A DNA stretch of 33,813 bases, from positions 1-33,813 of the forward strand of contig JALEHA010000097.1 of assembly GCA_022763315.1 (NCBI GenBank). Reading direction: 5' to 3'. The position numbers and the translations under genes were made by a program. The notes beneath the pieces were generated by a model. The model worked only from the letters and a program-made list of their open reading frames with translations, did no database searches and was not told the DNA's origin. Each line of letters opens with the position of its first letter. The first letter of the stretch is position 1. The stretch is from Algiphilus sp. Lineage in GTDB: Bacteria; Pseudomonadota; Gammaproteobacteria; Nevskiales; Nevskiaceae. Positions 7,517-15,224 of the stretch are shown here, piece after piece.

Positions 7517-9267
7517 CAGGCGGCAACCCTGCGGTAGGCGCCCGCACGGATCAGGCTCTGCGGATCCAGTACCAGCGCCACCTCGCCACGCCCGGTCACG
7601 GTCGCGCCGCTGTAACCCGGGATATGACGCAAATGCTTGGCCAGCGGTCGCACCACGATGTCTTCACGACCAATGACGCTGTCCACCACCAGCCCCCAAG
7701 GCTGCTGTTCGACGAAGGTCTGCACGATCAAGCCGGGATGCGTGCTCTCGTCGCCGGCCATCCAGCCGCGCATGAAACGCAGCGGCAGCACATTCTTTTC
7801 CAGCGGCAGCTGCCAGCGATGTCCGACCTGCTCCACCTGCTCGACATTGAGCGAGCTCAGCTCGCGCACCTCCGCCAGCGGCAAGGCGAAGACGCGATCC
7901 GCGACCCGCACCATCAACGACGGAAGCACCGCGAGGGTGAGTGGCAGGCGCAGACGGATGCGTGTGCCCTGTCCGACCTCGGACTGCAGCGACACACTGC
8001 CGCCCAGCTCGACGATGCGGCTGTTGACCACATCCATGCCGACCCCGCGGCCGGATACATCCGACACCGCTTCGCGCGTCGAGAAGCCGGCGGCGAAGAT
8101 CAGGCCCTGCGCCGTCTCGGTATCCATGGCGGCGGCGGCGTCGGCGGTGATGACGCCGCGCGCGACGGCCACCTTCTTGACGACCTCGGGATCAATGCCC
8201 TTGCCGTCATCGATCAGGTCGATTTCGATATGGTCGCCGGCCTGCCGTGCGGACACCGTCAGCGTGCCGGATTCGGGCTTGCCCGCAGCCTGACGCTCGG
8301 CGGCTTTCTCGATGCCGTGGTCCAGACTGTTGCGCACCAGATGCACCAGCGGGTCGCTGAGCGCATCGAGCATGTGTTTGTCCAGTTCGGCGGATTCGCC
8401 TTCCAGCACAACCTCCACTTTCTTGCCGAGGCTGCGCGCCAGCTCGCGGACCTGCCGCGGGATGCGCGAGAACAGACGACCCACCGGCTGCATGCGCACG
8501 GCCATCACGCTGCGCTGCAGCGCACCGGTGACGTGGTCCAGCTCGGCTACGGCACGTCGGGCGACCTCATCCAGACCCTCCGGTTGCGCCTTGAGGCGGT
8601 TGCGCACCAGCACCAGCTCCCCGACCAGGTCCATAAGCTGGTCGAGCCGCTTGGCGTCCACGCGCACCGGCGCCTCGGCCGGGGTCGCGCCCTTCTTGGC
8701 GGTCGCTTCGGTAGGGTTCTTGTCGGTCTTGGCGGCATCGGACACCTGCGGCGCCGGTGCGGGGGCGGGCGTTTCCTCGACCGCCACGGGCGCCGCCGGC
8801 GAGACACCGGGCGCGCCACCTTCGCCATAGAGTTGGTCCAACAGGGCTTCGAAGTCGTCCTCGTTGATGTCTTCGCTGCCGCTTTCCCCGTCCGGATAGC
8901 GGGCAGCGTGCAACGCCTGCAGAATCTCTTCCGGCGCCGGCTCGATGTCAGCGCCCTGCGCCAATTGACCCAGCATCTGCTCGGTCTGCATCAGCGCGCG
9001 CGCGACGGCATCGATGCCCGCGTCATCGAGGGCGAGATTGCCGCAACGGACTTCCGACAACAGGTCTTCGGCCTTGTGACAAAGATCGACGATGGCATGG
9101 ATCCCAATGAAGCCTGCGCCACCCTTCACCGTATGAAAGGCGCGAAACATCCGATTGAGGAGTTCCTTGTCCTCGGGATGGGCCTCCAGCGCGGTGATGT
9201 CGCCATTGGCGGCATCGACCAGGTCCTGGGCCTCGTTGAGGAAATCGGCAATCAGCTCGGGATCCAT
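7516..9267 (-). CDS. cheA: CheA histidine kinase, polar flagellar operon copy
   Basis: The protein has 583 residues from MDPELIADFLNEAQDLVD. The Hpt domain carries His45 in FRAFHTVKGGAGFIG. There is no clear P2 domain. Instead an acidic patch at about 131-150 (INEDDFEALLDQLYG) and an Ala/Pro linker lead to P3 at about 200-262. The ATPase core is complete: N box near Asn313, G1 DDGKG at 353 and G2 GRGVGMD at 406. A CheW-like P5 domain closes the protein. It phosphorylates the adjacent CheY. The start at 9267 follows the cheZ stop by 10 bases; an in-frame ATG far upstream inside cheZ is rejected because residues before MDPEL lack family character. The acidic patch may be the docking point for ParP, as described for CheA of polar arrays; that is inference. 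Confidence 0.97.
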   Translation of the reverse strand: MDPELIADFLNEAQDLVDAANGDITALEAHPEDKELLNRMFRAFHTVKGGAGFIGIHAIVDLCHKAEDLLSEVRCGNLALDDAGIDAVARALMQTEQMLGQLAQGADIEPAPEEILQALHAARYPDGESGSEDINEDDFEALLDQLYGEGGAPGVSPAAPVAVEETPAPAPAPQVSDAAKTDKNPTEATAKKGATPAEAPVRVDAKRLDQLMDLVGELVLVRNRLKAQPEGLDEVARRAVAELDHVTGALQRSVMAVRMQPVGRLFSRIPRQVRELARSLGKKVEVVLEGESAELDKHMLDALSDPLVHLVRNSLDHGIEKAAERQAAGKPESGTLTVSARQAGDHIEIDLIDDGKGIDPEVVKKVAVARGVITADAAAAMDTETAQGLIFAAGFSTREAVSDVSGRGVGMDVVNSRIVELGGSVSLQSEVGQGTRIRLRLPLTLAVLPSLMVRVADRVFALPLAEVRELSSLNVEQVEQVGHRWQLPLEKNVLPLRFMRGWMAGDESTHPGLIVQTFVEQQPWGLVVDSVIGREDIVVRPLAKHLRHIPGYSGATVTGRGEVALVLDPQSLIRAGAYRRVAA

Positions 9268-9277
9268 GCGGCGGCTC

Positions 9278-9883
9278 CTACAGACCGAGTTCGGCGAGCA
9301 GATCGTCGGCCTCGTCCTGGGACGAGCGCCGTTTGTCGACACCGGGTACGCCCGGTCCGGTCGCGACGAGGCCTTCATCGCTGCCGGCCAGTGCATTCAG
9401 GCTCTGCTCCAGCCCGGTGAGCAGGTCGCGCACCCGCTTGAGGATCTGCCCGCTGAGGTCCTGATAGCTCTGACTCAGCGCCAACTCGTTGAAGATGCCG
9501 CGAAGTTCGCCACAGGCGGTGGCATGGTCCGGCGTGCTATCCAGGCAGTCGACGAGGCCACGGCCCTGCTCGACCAGGTCCAGTGTCCGATGCGCCGCCT
9601 GCTCGGTGAGCTCCACCACGTGATCGAGCGACTGCACGGCCTCCGTGTTACTCAGCGATACGCTGTTCTGCTCGACCGCACCCGCCGCCTGCGATGGCAG
9701 CGCGGCGGTACGCTGGTGCAGGACCTGCGCCAGCCGCGCCACCCGCGCGCGCAACTGGGCGGCGTCCAGCGCGGCCAAGGCAGACAGCGCCTCAGCGGCT
9801 GCCGCGTCGTCGTCCGACTGCAGTGCCTGCACCAAGGCGTTGGCATGCTCCGCCAGGCTGCGCTCGCGCGTCGCGCCATCCAT
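9278..9883 (-). CDS. cheZ: CheZ phosphatase
   Basis: This 201-residue helical protein dephosphorylates CheY-P. The catalytic helix has SQSYQDLSGQILKRV with Asp142 and Gln146 in the places of E. coli Asp143 and Gln147. The C-terminal tail SQDEADDLLAELGL is the acidic-hydrophobic CheY-binding helix, joined through a flexible linker (about 175-187). It begins 2 bases after cheY and ends 10 bases before cheA. It is the only CheZ in the window, although there are two cheY genes, so it may act on one or both. Confidence 0.95.
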   Translation of the reverse strand: MDGATRERSLAEHANALVQALQSDDDAAAAEALSALAALDAAQLRARVARLAQVLHQRTAALPSQAAGAVEQNSVSLSNTEAVQSLDHVVELTEQAAHRTLDLVEQGRGLVDCLDSTPDHATACGELRGIFNELALSQSYQDLSGQILKRVRDLLTGLEQSLNALAGSDEGLVATGPGVPGVDKRRSSQDEADDLLAELGL

Positions 9884-9885
9884 GA

Positions 9886-10278
9886 TCAGGCCGCCTGTTC
9901 CAGGCGCTCGAAGATCTTTTCGAGCTTCTCGCGCAGCGTCTGCGCGGTAAAAGGCTTGATGACGTAGCCGTTCACGCCGGCCTGGGCGGCTTCCACAATC
10001 TGGTCCTTCTTGCCCTCGGCCGTCACCATTAGCACCGGAAGACGCTTCAGCTTCTCGTCGGCACGAATCGCCTTAAGCAGATCGATACCCGTGGTGCCCG
10101 GCATGTTCCAGTCGGTGATGACGAAGTCGAAGTGCTCGGACTGCAGCGCGGTCAGCGCCGTGCTGCCGTCATCGGCTTCCGAGATGTGGCTGAAGCCGAG
10201 ATCCTGCAACAGGTTGCGGATGATGCGTCGCATGGTCGAGAAGTCATCGACCACCAGTATTTTGAGATTGGTATTCAT
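9886..10278 (-). CDS. cheY: CheY chemotaxis response regulator (motor type)
   Basis: This 130-residue lone receiver domain has [15 protein letters not shown] at the N terminus, phospho-acceptor Asp56 in [11 protein letters not shown], the switch Thr in MVTAEGKK, and Tyr-Val-Ile-Lys-Pro-Phe carrying the aromatic switch and conserved Lys. These are the classical CheY features, including the DWNMP motif of the E. coli protein. When phosphorylated by the CheA in this operon it binds FliM/FliN at the C ring and changes rotation; CheZ directly downstream removes the phosphate. It lies 22 bases after fliA. Confidence 0.98.
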   Translation of the reverse strand: MNTNLKILVVDDFSTMRRIIRNLLQDLGFSHISEADDGSTALTALQSEHFDFVITDWNMPGTTGIDLLKAIRADEKLKRLPVLMVTAEGKKDQIVEAAQAGVNGYVIKPFTAQTLREKLEKIFERLEQAA

Positions 10279-10300
10279 AGCGGCTCTCTACAGTGGTAAC

Positions 10301-11023
10301 TCACAGCCAGGAGGCCAGTCGCCCACGCAGGCGGGCGACCGCCTGCGCGTGGATCTGGCAGACACGGGATTCGGTAACGCCCAGCACGGACCCGATCTCG
10401 CGCAGGTTGAGGGATTCCTCGTAGTACAGCCCCATCACCTGGCGCTCACGTTCGGGCAAGCCATCGATCGCTTCGGCGAGCGCGCGGCGGAAGCCGCTGC
10501 TCGACACCGCATCGAGGCTGTCACCGCCATCGGGATCGGCGATATCGTCGGGGTGGTGTTCGCTGTCGACAATGGCATCCAGCGACATCAGTGGGCCGCG
10601 CGCGGCATCGGCGGCGATGGATTGGTAGTCGCTCAACGACATACCCAGCTCGGCGGCCACTTCGTTCTCGCTGGCCGCGCGGCCCAGACGGGCTTCCACT
10701 GCACGCACGGCGGCGGCGATGGCACGTGCATTGCGATGCACGGAGCGCGGCATCCAGTCGCCCCTGCGCAGCTCGTCGAGCATGGCGCCGCGGATGCGTG
10801 TGCTGGCGAAGGTGGTGAAGCGCGCACCCATCTCCGGACGGAAATGGCGGGCCGCCTCGATCAGACCGATCTGACCAGCCTGGATGAGGTCGTCGACTTC
10901 GACGCAGTCCGGCAGTCGCGCGAGCAGATGCCAGGCGATGCGCCGCACCAGTTCCTGATGCTCGACCACCAGGGCGTTGATGTCGCCCGTCGCGGTGCTC
11001 TGGTACGCCGCCAGTGCCGTCAC
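10301..11023 (-). CDS. fliA: Flagellar sigma factor FliA (sigma-28)
   Basis: The protein has 240 residues, the usual length. Region 2 contains DLIQAGQIGLIEAARHF and RFTTFASTRIRGAMLDELR, which bind core polymerase and the -10 element. Region 3 has the RNARAIAAAVRAVEARLGR block, and region 4 LPERERQVMGLYY through LREIGSVLGVTESRVCQIH reads the -35 element. The start chosen is GTG at 11023, which overlaps the flhG stop as GTGA and has a G-rich ribosome site (GGGGTGG) before it. A start at 11098 inside flhG would add 25 residues that look like frame-shadow sequence. FliA directs late flagellar and chemotaxis transcription; its anti-sigma FlgM is not in the window. Confidence 0.96.
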   Translation of the reverse strand: MTALAAYQSTATGDINALVVEHQELVRRIAWHLLARLPDCVEVDDLIQAGQIGLIEAARHFRPEMGARFTTFASTRIRGAMLDELRRGDWMPRSVHRNARAIAAAVRAVEARLGRAASENEVAAELGMSLSDYQSIAADAARGPLMSLDAIVDSEHHPDDIADPDGGDSLDAVSSSGFRRALAEAIDGLPERERQVMGLYYEESLNLREIGSVLGVTESRVCQIHAQAVARLRGRLASWL

Positions 11024-11883
11024 GCCGCCACCCCGCTCCCGACCAGCCGTTCGACGAAGAACTCGGTATCGCCGCGCGCCCCTTCGGGCAACGGCCATTG
11101 CATGACTTTGGCGGCCAGGTCGCGGAAGGCCGCCGACGCCGGTGCGCCGGGATAGGCCTCGACCACGCCGCGTTGCCGCTGCACCGCGCGGCGGAGATAG
11201 TCGTCCTGGGGCACGTAACCGAGGTAGTCGACCTTGATCTCAAGGAAGCGCGCCGCGACGCGCTTCAGACTCTCATAGACGTCAAAGCCCTCGGGTGCGC
11301 TCTTGACCATGTTCGCCACCAGGAAGACCCGTGGGACGCGGTAGTCGCGCGACAGCACTTTGATCAGGGCGTAGGCATCGGTCAGCGAGGCGGGCTCGTT
11401 GGTGGCAACCACCAACACCTCCTGCGCAGCACGGGAGAAGGTGACTACGCTGTCGGAAATGCCGGCGGCGGTATCAATGATGAGGGTGTCCAGCGGCCGG
11501 GTCAGCGAGGAAAAAGCGTTGACGAGCCCGATGTGCTCGGCATGGGCCAAATCCGCCATGCGTTGTTTGCCGGAGGCGGCCGGCACGATGGACAGCCCCA
11601 AAGGGCCATCGAGAATGGCCTCGTCCAGGGTGCAACGTCCGTTAACCACGTGCATCAGATTGAACTGCGGCTGCAACCCCAGCAGCACGTCGACATTGCC
11701 CATGCCGAGATCGGCATCGAGCAGCATCACTTGCTGCTCCGCCAGCTGCAGAGCGAGGGCCAGATTGACCGACACATTGGTCTTGCCCACACCACCCTTC
11801 CCGCTGGCGACGGCGATGACGCGCACCGGTTTGGTCGCCTCGTTCACCAATCCTGCCGCCTGTCCTGGAACATGGTCATGCAT
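11020..11883 (-). CDS. flhG: FlhG (FleN) MinD-like ATPase, flagellar number regulator
   Basis: The protein has 287 residues from MHDHVPGQAAGLVNEATK. The deviant Walker A is ASGKGGVGKTNVSVNLALAL, followed by MLLDADLGMGNVDVLLGL and LIIDTAAGISDSVV. FlhG stimulates the FlhF GTPase and, in pseudomonads, restrains the master activator FleQ, keeping the flagellar number to one or few. The short N-terminal segment GQAAGLV sits where many FlhG proteins have DQAxxLR; the Asp and Arg are replaced here. The ATG at 11883 has AGGAGA upstream and overlaps the flhF stop by 8 bases; an earlier in-frame ATG at 12081 is rejected. The end overlaps fliA as GTGA. Confidence 0.95.
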   Translation of the reverse strand: MHDHVPGQAAGLVNEATKPVRVIAVASGKGGVGKTNVSVNLALALQLAEQQVMLLDADLGMGNVDVLLGLQPQFNLMHVVNGRCTLDEAILDGPLGLSIVPAASGKQRMADLAHAEHIGLVNAFSSLTRPLDTLIIDTAAGISDSVVTFSRAAQEVLVVATNEPASLTDAYALIKVLSRDYRVPRVFLVANMVKSAPEGFDVYESLKRVAARFLEIKVDYLGYVPQDDYLRRAVQRQRGVVEAYPGAPASAAFRDLAAKVMQWPLPEGARGDTEFFVERLVGSGVAA

Positions 11884-13126
11884 GGGCGCTCTCCTGGCTG
11901 CGCTCGAGGGTGGATTCACGCTGCCGGGCATCACGCGCGTGCCAGACGGCCCGCATGACGACATCGCCGGCCCGAGCCCTGTGTATATCGCGCGGCACGC
12001 CCTGACCATCGGCGAGCCAGGCCAACGGCAGGCCACAGCCGATGAGCGCCGAGATGGCGGGTCCGAGGCGCGTGCTCTCATCCACCTTGGTCAGCGCGAC
12101 TGCCATCGGGCGGGCCGGCGCGAAGCGCGCACTGGCGGAAATGAGGTCGTCCCTTTGCACATTCGCCGGCAGCACGAGCAGACTGCGCAGGGCGATGTCG
12201 GGATCATTACCCAGCCGTGCCAGCTCCGGCAGCAGCCGCGCCAAACGCTGGTCATTGGGGCCCAACCCCGCGGTGTCGACGAAGACGTGGCTGCAGTCCG
12301 CACAGGCCAGCAACGCGGCGCGCAGTTCCTTGATGTCGCGGACCACGCGCAGCGACACGCCCAGCAAGCGGGCGTAGACGCCGATCTGCGCCTCGGCCCC
12401 GGCACGGTGCCCGTCCATGGTGATCAGGGCCACATTACGCGCACCCACTTCCGCGACCGCCTTGGCGGCCAGCTTGGCGAGCGTAGTGGTCTTGCCGGCC
12501 CCGGTCGGGCCGACCAGCGCCAGTCGCGTGGCGCGCGCCAGCTGTAAAGGGTTGGCGGTCTTCAGGCGCTTGGCGAGCAGTGATAAGGGAAGATTGCGAT
12601 GCTTGGCCGGGTCGCCGTCCGGCACATGGGCCGCCAGTTCGCGCGCCAGTTCATGATCGATGCCGAGGGCTTCCAGCGAACGCATGGCGCGCGCCCGCTG
12701 CGGGTGCGCGCGCAAGGCGGCTTCGGTCTGCTGGCTCAAGGTTTCGCTGAGCATGCGACGCACGCCCTGCATCTCTTCCTGCAAACGCTTGAGCTGCGGG
12801 TCCTGCGCCCAGATCAGCTGGCCGCGGCGACTGGGCGGCGCATCGGTTGCGGCCGCAGGCGCCGCCGGAGGCCGGCTTTCCGACGTCGGCGTCGACCGTG
12901 CGTCGTCTTCGGTGATTGGGGGCAGCGGCGCCTCCGACAAGCGGCGGCTCGGCTCGCGACGAACGGCCTGCTGAAGCAGTGCCTCGTCATAGTCGACTGC
13001 TGCCACCACCTCGATGCCACCGTCGCGGGATTCACTGCCCAGAATCACCGCATCGGCACCCTGTTCCTCCCGGACCCGGCGCATGGCCTCGCGCATGGTG
13101 GGAGCGAAATAGCGTTTGATTTTCAC
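11876..13126 (-). CDS. flhF: FlhF SRP-type GTPase, polar flagellum placement
   Basis: This 416-residue protein has the FlhF N-terminal MKIKRYFAPTMREAMRRVREEQG, a poorly conserved Pro/Ala-rich B region (about 60-105), a helical N domain, and an SRP-family G domain starting with LVGPTGAGKTTTLAKLA around residues 204-219. Later G-box elements MDGHRAGAEAQI, FVDTAGLGPND and VALTKVDE are present. FlhF marks the pole where the flagellar base is built, in a GTP-dependent dimer controlled by FlhG. The gene follows flhA by 19 bases and overlaps flhG by 8. Its length is within the usual range. Confidence 0.96.
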   Translation of the reverse strand: MKIKRYFAPTMREAMRRVREEQGADAVILGSESRDGGIEVVAAVDYDEALLQQAVRREPSRRLSEAPLPPITEDDARSTPTSESRPPAAPAAATDAPPSRRGQLIWAQDPQLKRLQEEMQGVRRMLSETLSQQTEAALRAHPQRARAMRSLEALGIDHELARELAAHVPDGDPAKHRNLPLSLLAKRLKTANPLQLARATRLALVGPTGAGKTTTLAKLAAKAVAEVGARNVALITMDGHRAGAEAQIGVYARLLGVSLRVVRDIKELRAALLACADCSHVFVDTAGLGPNDQRLARLLPELARLGNDPDIALRSLLVLPANVQRDDLISASARFAPARPMAVALTKVDESTRLGPAISALIGCGLPLAWLADGQGVPRDIHRARAGDVVMRAVWHARDARQRESTLERSQESAHA

Positions 13127-13145
13127 GGACTAGAACTCCTCCGCC

Positions 13146-15224
13146 TTATTCAACAGTGCCGGCCAGCCGCAGCCGGGTGGTATCGGGGATCTCATCGAAG
13201 GCCAGCACATGCGCATTGGGCGCGGCCGCCCGGACGAAGCGCGCCAGCGTGGCGCGGACATTGGGGGGCACCAGCAGCACGGTCGGCTCGTTGCGGGCTT
13301 CCTGCCGCTGCGCGTGCTGGGTAATCGCGTTCTGCAGTCGTTCCGCCAAGCCGGGCTCCAATGCGTTGCTGTTGGCTCCGTCCTGCAATAGGCGTTCCAG
13401 TGAGGGCGCCAGGTTCAGCACCGGCAGCTCGTCGGTACCGCCCGAGATGCCCTGGACGATCTGCCGGCCGATGGCGCCACGTACCGCCGCCAGCAGACCG
13501 CCGGGGTCGGTGGTACCCGCCGCAGCGCGTTCCGACATGGCCCCGAAGATGGCGCGCAGATTCTTCAGTGAGACGCGCTCGGCAAGCAGCCCCTGCAGCA
13601 CCCGGGTCACGGTGGCCAACGGAAGCGTCTTCGGCACCAGATCCTCGGCCAGCTTGGGCGCCGAGCGCGCCAGTACATCGAGCAGACTCTGGGTTTCGTC
13701 GGCGCCCAGCACCTCGTGCGCGTTCTGCTGCACGACGTGCGAGATATGGGTGGCCACGACCGTCGCCGGATCCACCACGGTGTAACCATTGGCCTGCGCC
13801 TGCGCGCGGGTGGCGGTTTCGATCCACAGTGCCGGCATGCCAAAGGTGGGATCCCGGGTGGCCTGTCCCTGCACGCTGGCAATGACATTGCCCGGGTCCA
13901 GCGCCAGCCAGCGGTCCGGGAGAATCTCTCCATGACCGACCACTGCACCACCAATCAGAATCCGGTACTGCGTTGGCTCCATGGTGAGGTTGTCGCGCAC
14001 GTGCACCGGTGGCACCAGAAAGCCCAGTTCGTCGGACAGTCGGCGCCGCACGCCGCGAATGCGGCCCATCAGTTCGCCACCGGCGGTGGCATCCACCATC
14101 GGCACCAGCCGATAGCCGATCTCGAGTGCCAGCGGGTCCGCCGGGGCCAGGTCATCCCAGCTCAGCTCGGTGGGCTTTTCGGCTTCTGCCGGGGGTTCGA
14201 CCTCCGCCTCGGCGGCCGCCTGACGCGCGCGGCGGGCGATCCACCAGGCGCCCCCCAGACAAGCGCTGCCCAGCATCAGGAAGACCACATTGGGCATGCC
14301 CGGAATGAAGCCGAGGGCCAGCAGCAGGCTACCGGTGACGATCAGGGCGCGGGGGTCTCCCAGCAGCTGGCCACGTACCGACTGGCCCATGGCCTGCGAG
14401 CGCGACAGTCGCGTGACCAGAATCGCCACCGCCGTGGCCAGCAGCAGCGCAGGAATCTGCGCCACCAGGCCATCACCGATGGTGAGCAGGGTGTACTTGG
14501 CAGCCGCATCGCCGGCGCTAAGGCCGTGCGTGCCCATGCCAATGGCCAGACCACCGATCAGATTGACGGCAAGAATGAGCAGGCCGGCCACGGCATCGCC
14601 GCGCACGAATTTGCTGGCGCCGTCCATCGCGCCGTAGAAATCGGTTTCCTCGCGCAGCTCGTCGCGACGATGTTTGGCTTCCTCGCGCGTGATGCTGCCG
14701 GCGTTGAGGTCCGCGTCGATGGCCATCTGCCGACCCGGCAAGGCATCGAGCATGAAGCGCGCGGATACTTCCGAAACACGTCCCGCACCCTTGGTAATGA
14801 CCACGAAGTTGACGATGGTCAGAATCAGGAAGACGGCGATACCAACCCCGAAGTTGCCCCCCACCACAAAGGCGCCGAAGGCCTCGATGACCTTGCCGGC
14901 GGCATCGCTGCCCTGATGCCCGTTGAGCAGGACGACACGGGTGGAGGCCACGTTCAGCGCCAGACGCAGCAGAGTGGCCAGGAGCAAGATGGTGGGGAAG
15001 ACGCTGAAATCCAGCGGGCGCATGACATAGACCACCGCCAGCACCACCATCAACGAGACCGCGATATTGAAGGTAAAGAGCAGGTCCAGCAGGAAGGGCG
15101 GCAGCGGCAGCACCACCATGGCCAGCATGGTGAGCAGCAGCAGCGGCGCCGCCGCGGCGGCAAAGGGCAGCCCCCGCAATCGACCCAGGATGCCCCCGTT
15201 CATGCTGGACTGGGCGGCACTCAT
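13146..15224 (-). CDS. flhA: Flagellar export gate protein FlhA
   Basis: This 692-residue protein has a normal length. The N-terminal half holds about eight membrane segments with the highly conserved FHIPEP-family block FGVGIAVFLILTIVNFVVIT followed by GAGRVSEVSARFMLDALPG and DADLNAGSITREEAKHRRDE. The C-terminal half from about residue 350 is the cytoplasmic ring domain that docks chaperone-substrate complexes. FlhA couples the proton gradient to protein export through the gate formed by FliP/Q/R and FlhB. The ATG at 15224 overlaps the flhB stop (ATGA). A second ATG seven codons in (15203) is a possible start. It is followed by flhF after 19 bases. Confidence 0.98.
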   Translation of the reverse strand: MSAAQSSMNGGILGRLRGLPFAAAAAPLLLLTMLAMVVLPLPPFLLDLLFTFNIAVSLMVVLAVVYVMRPLDFSVFPTILLLATLLRLALNVASTRVVLLNGHQGSDAAGKVIEAFGAFVVGGNFGVGIAVFLILTIVNFVVITKGAGRVSEVSARFMLDALPGRQMAIDADLNAGSITREEAKHRRDELREETDFYGAMDGASKFVRGDAVAGLLILAVNLIGGLAIGMGTHGLSAGDAAAKYTLLTIGDGLVAQIPALLLATAVAILVTRLSRSQAMGQSVRGQLLGDPRALIVTGSLLLALGFIPGMPNVVFLMLGSACLGGAWWIARRARQAAAEAEVEPPAEAEKPTELSWDDLAPADPLALEIGYRLVPMVDATAGGELMGRIRGVRRRLSDELGFLVPPVHVRDNLTMEPTQYRILIGGAVVGHGEILPDRWLALDPGNVIASVQGQATRDPTFGMPALWIETATRAQAQANGYTVVDPATVVATHISHVVQQNAHEVLGADETQSLLDVLARSAPKLAEDLVPKTLPLATVTRVLQGLLAERVSLKNLRAIFGAMSERAAAGTTDPGGLLAAVRGAIGRQIVQGISGGTDELPVLNLAPSLERLLQDGANSNALEPGLAERLQNAITQHAQRQEARNEPTVLLVPPNVRATLARFVRAAAPNAHVLAFDEIPDTTRLRLAGTVE

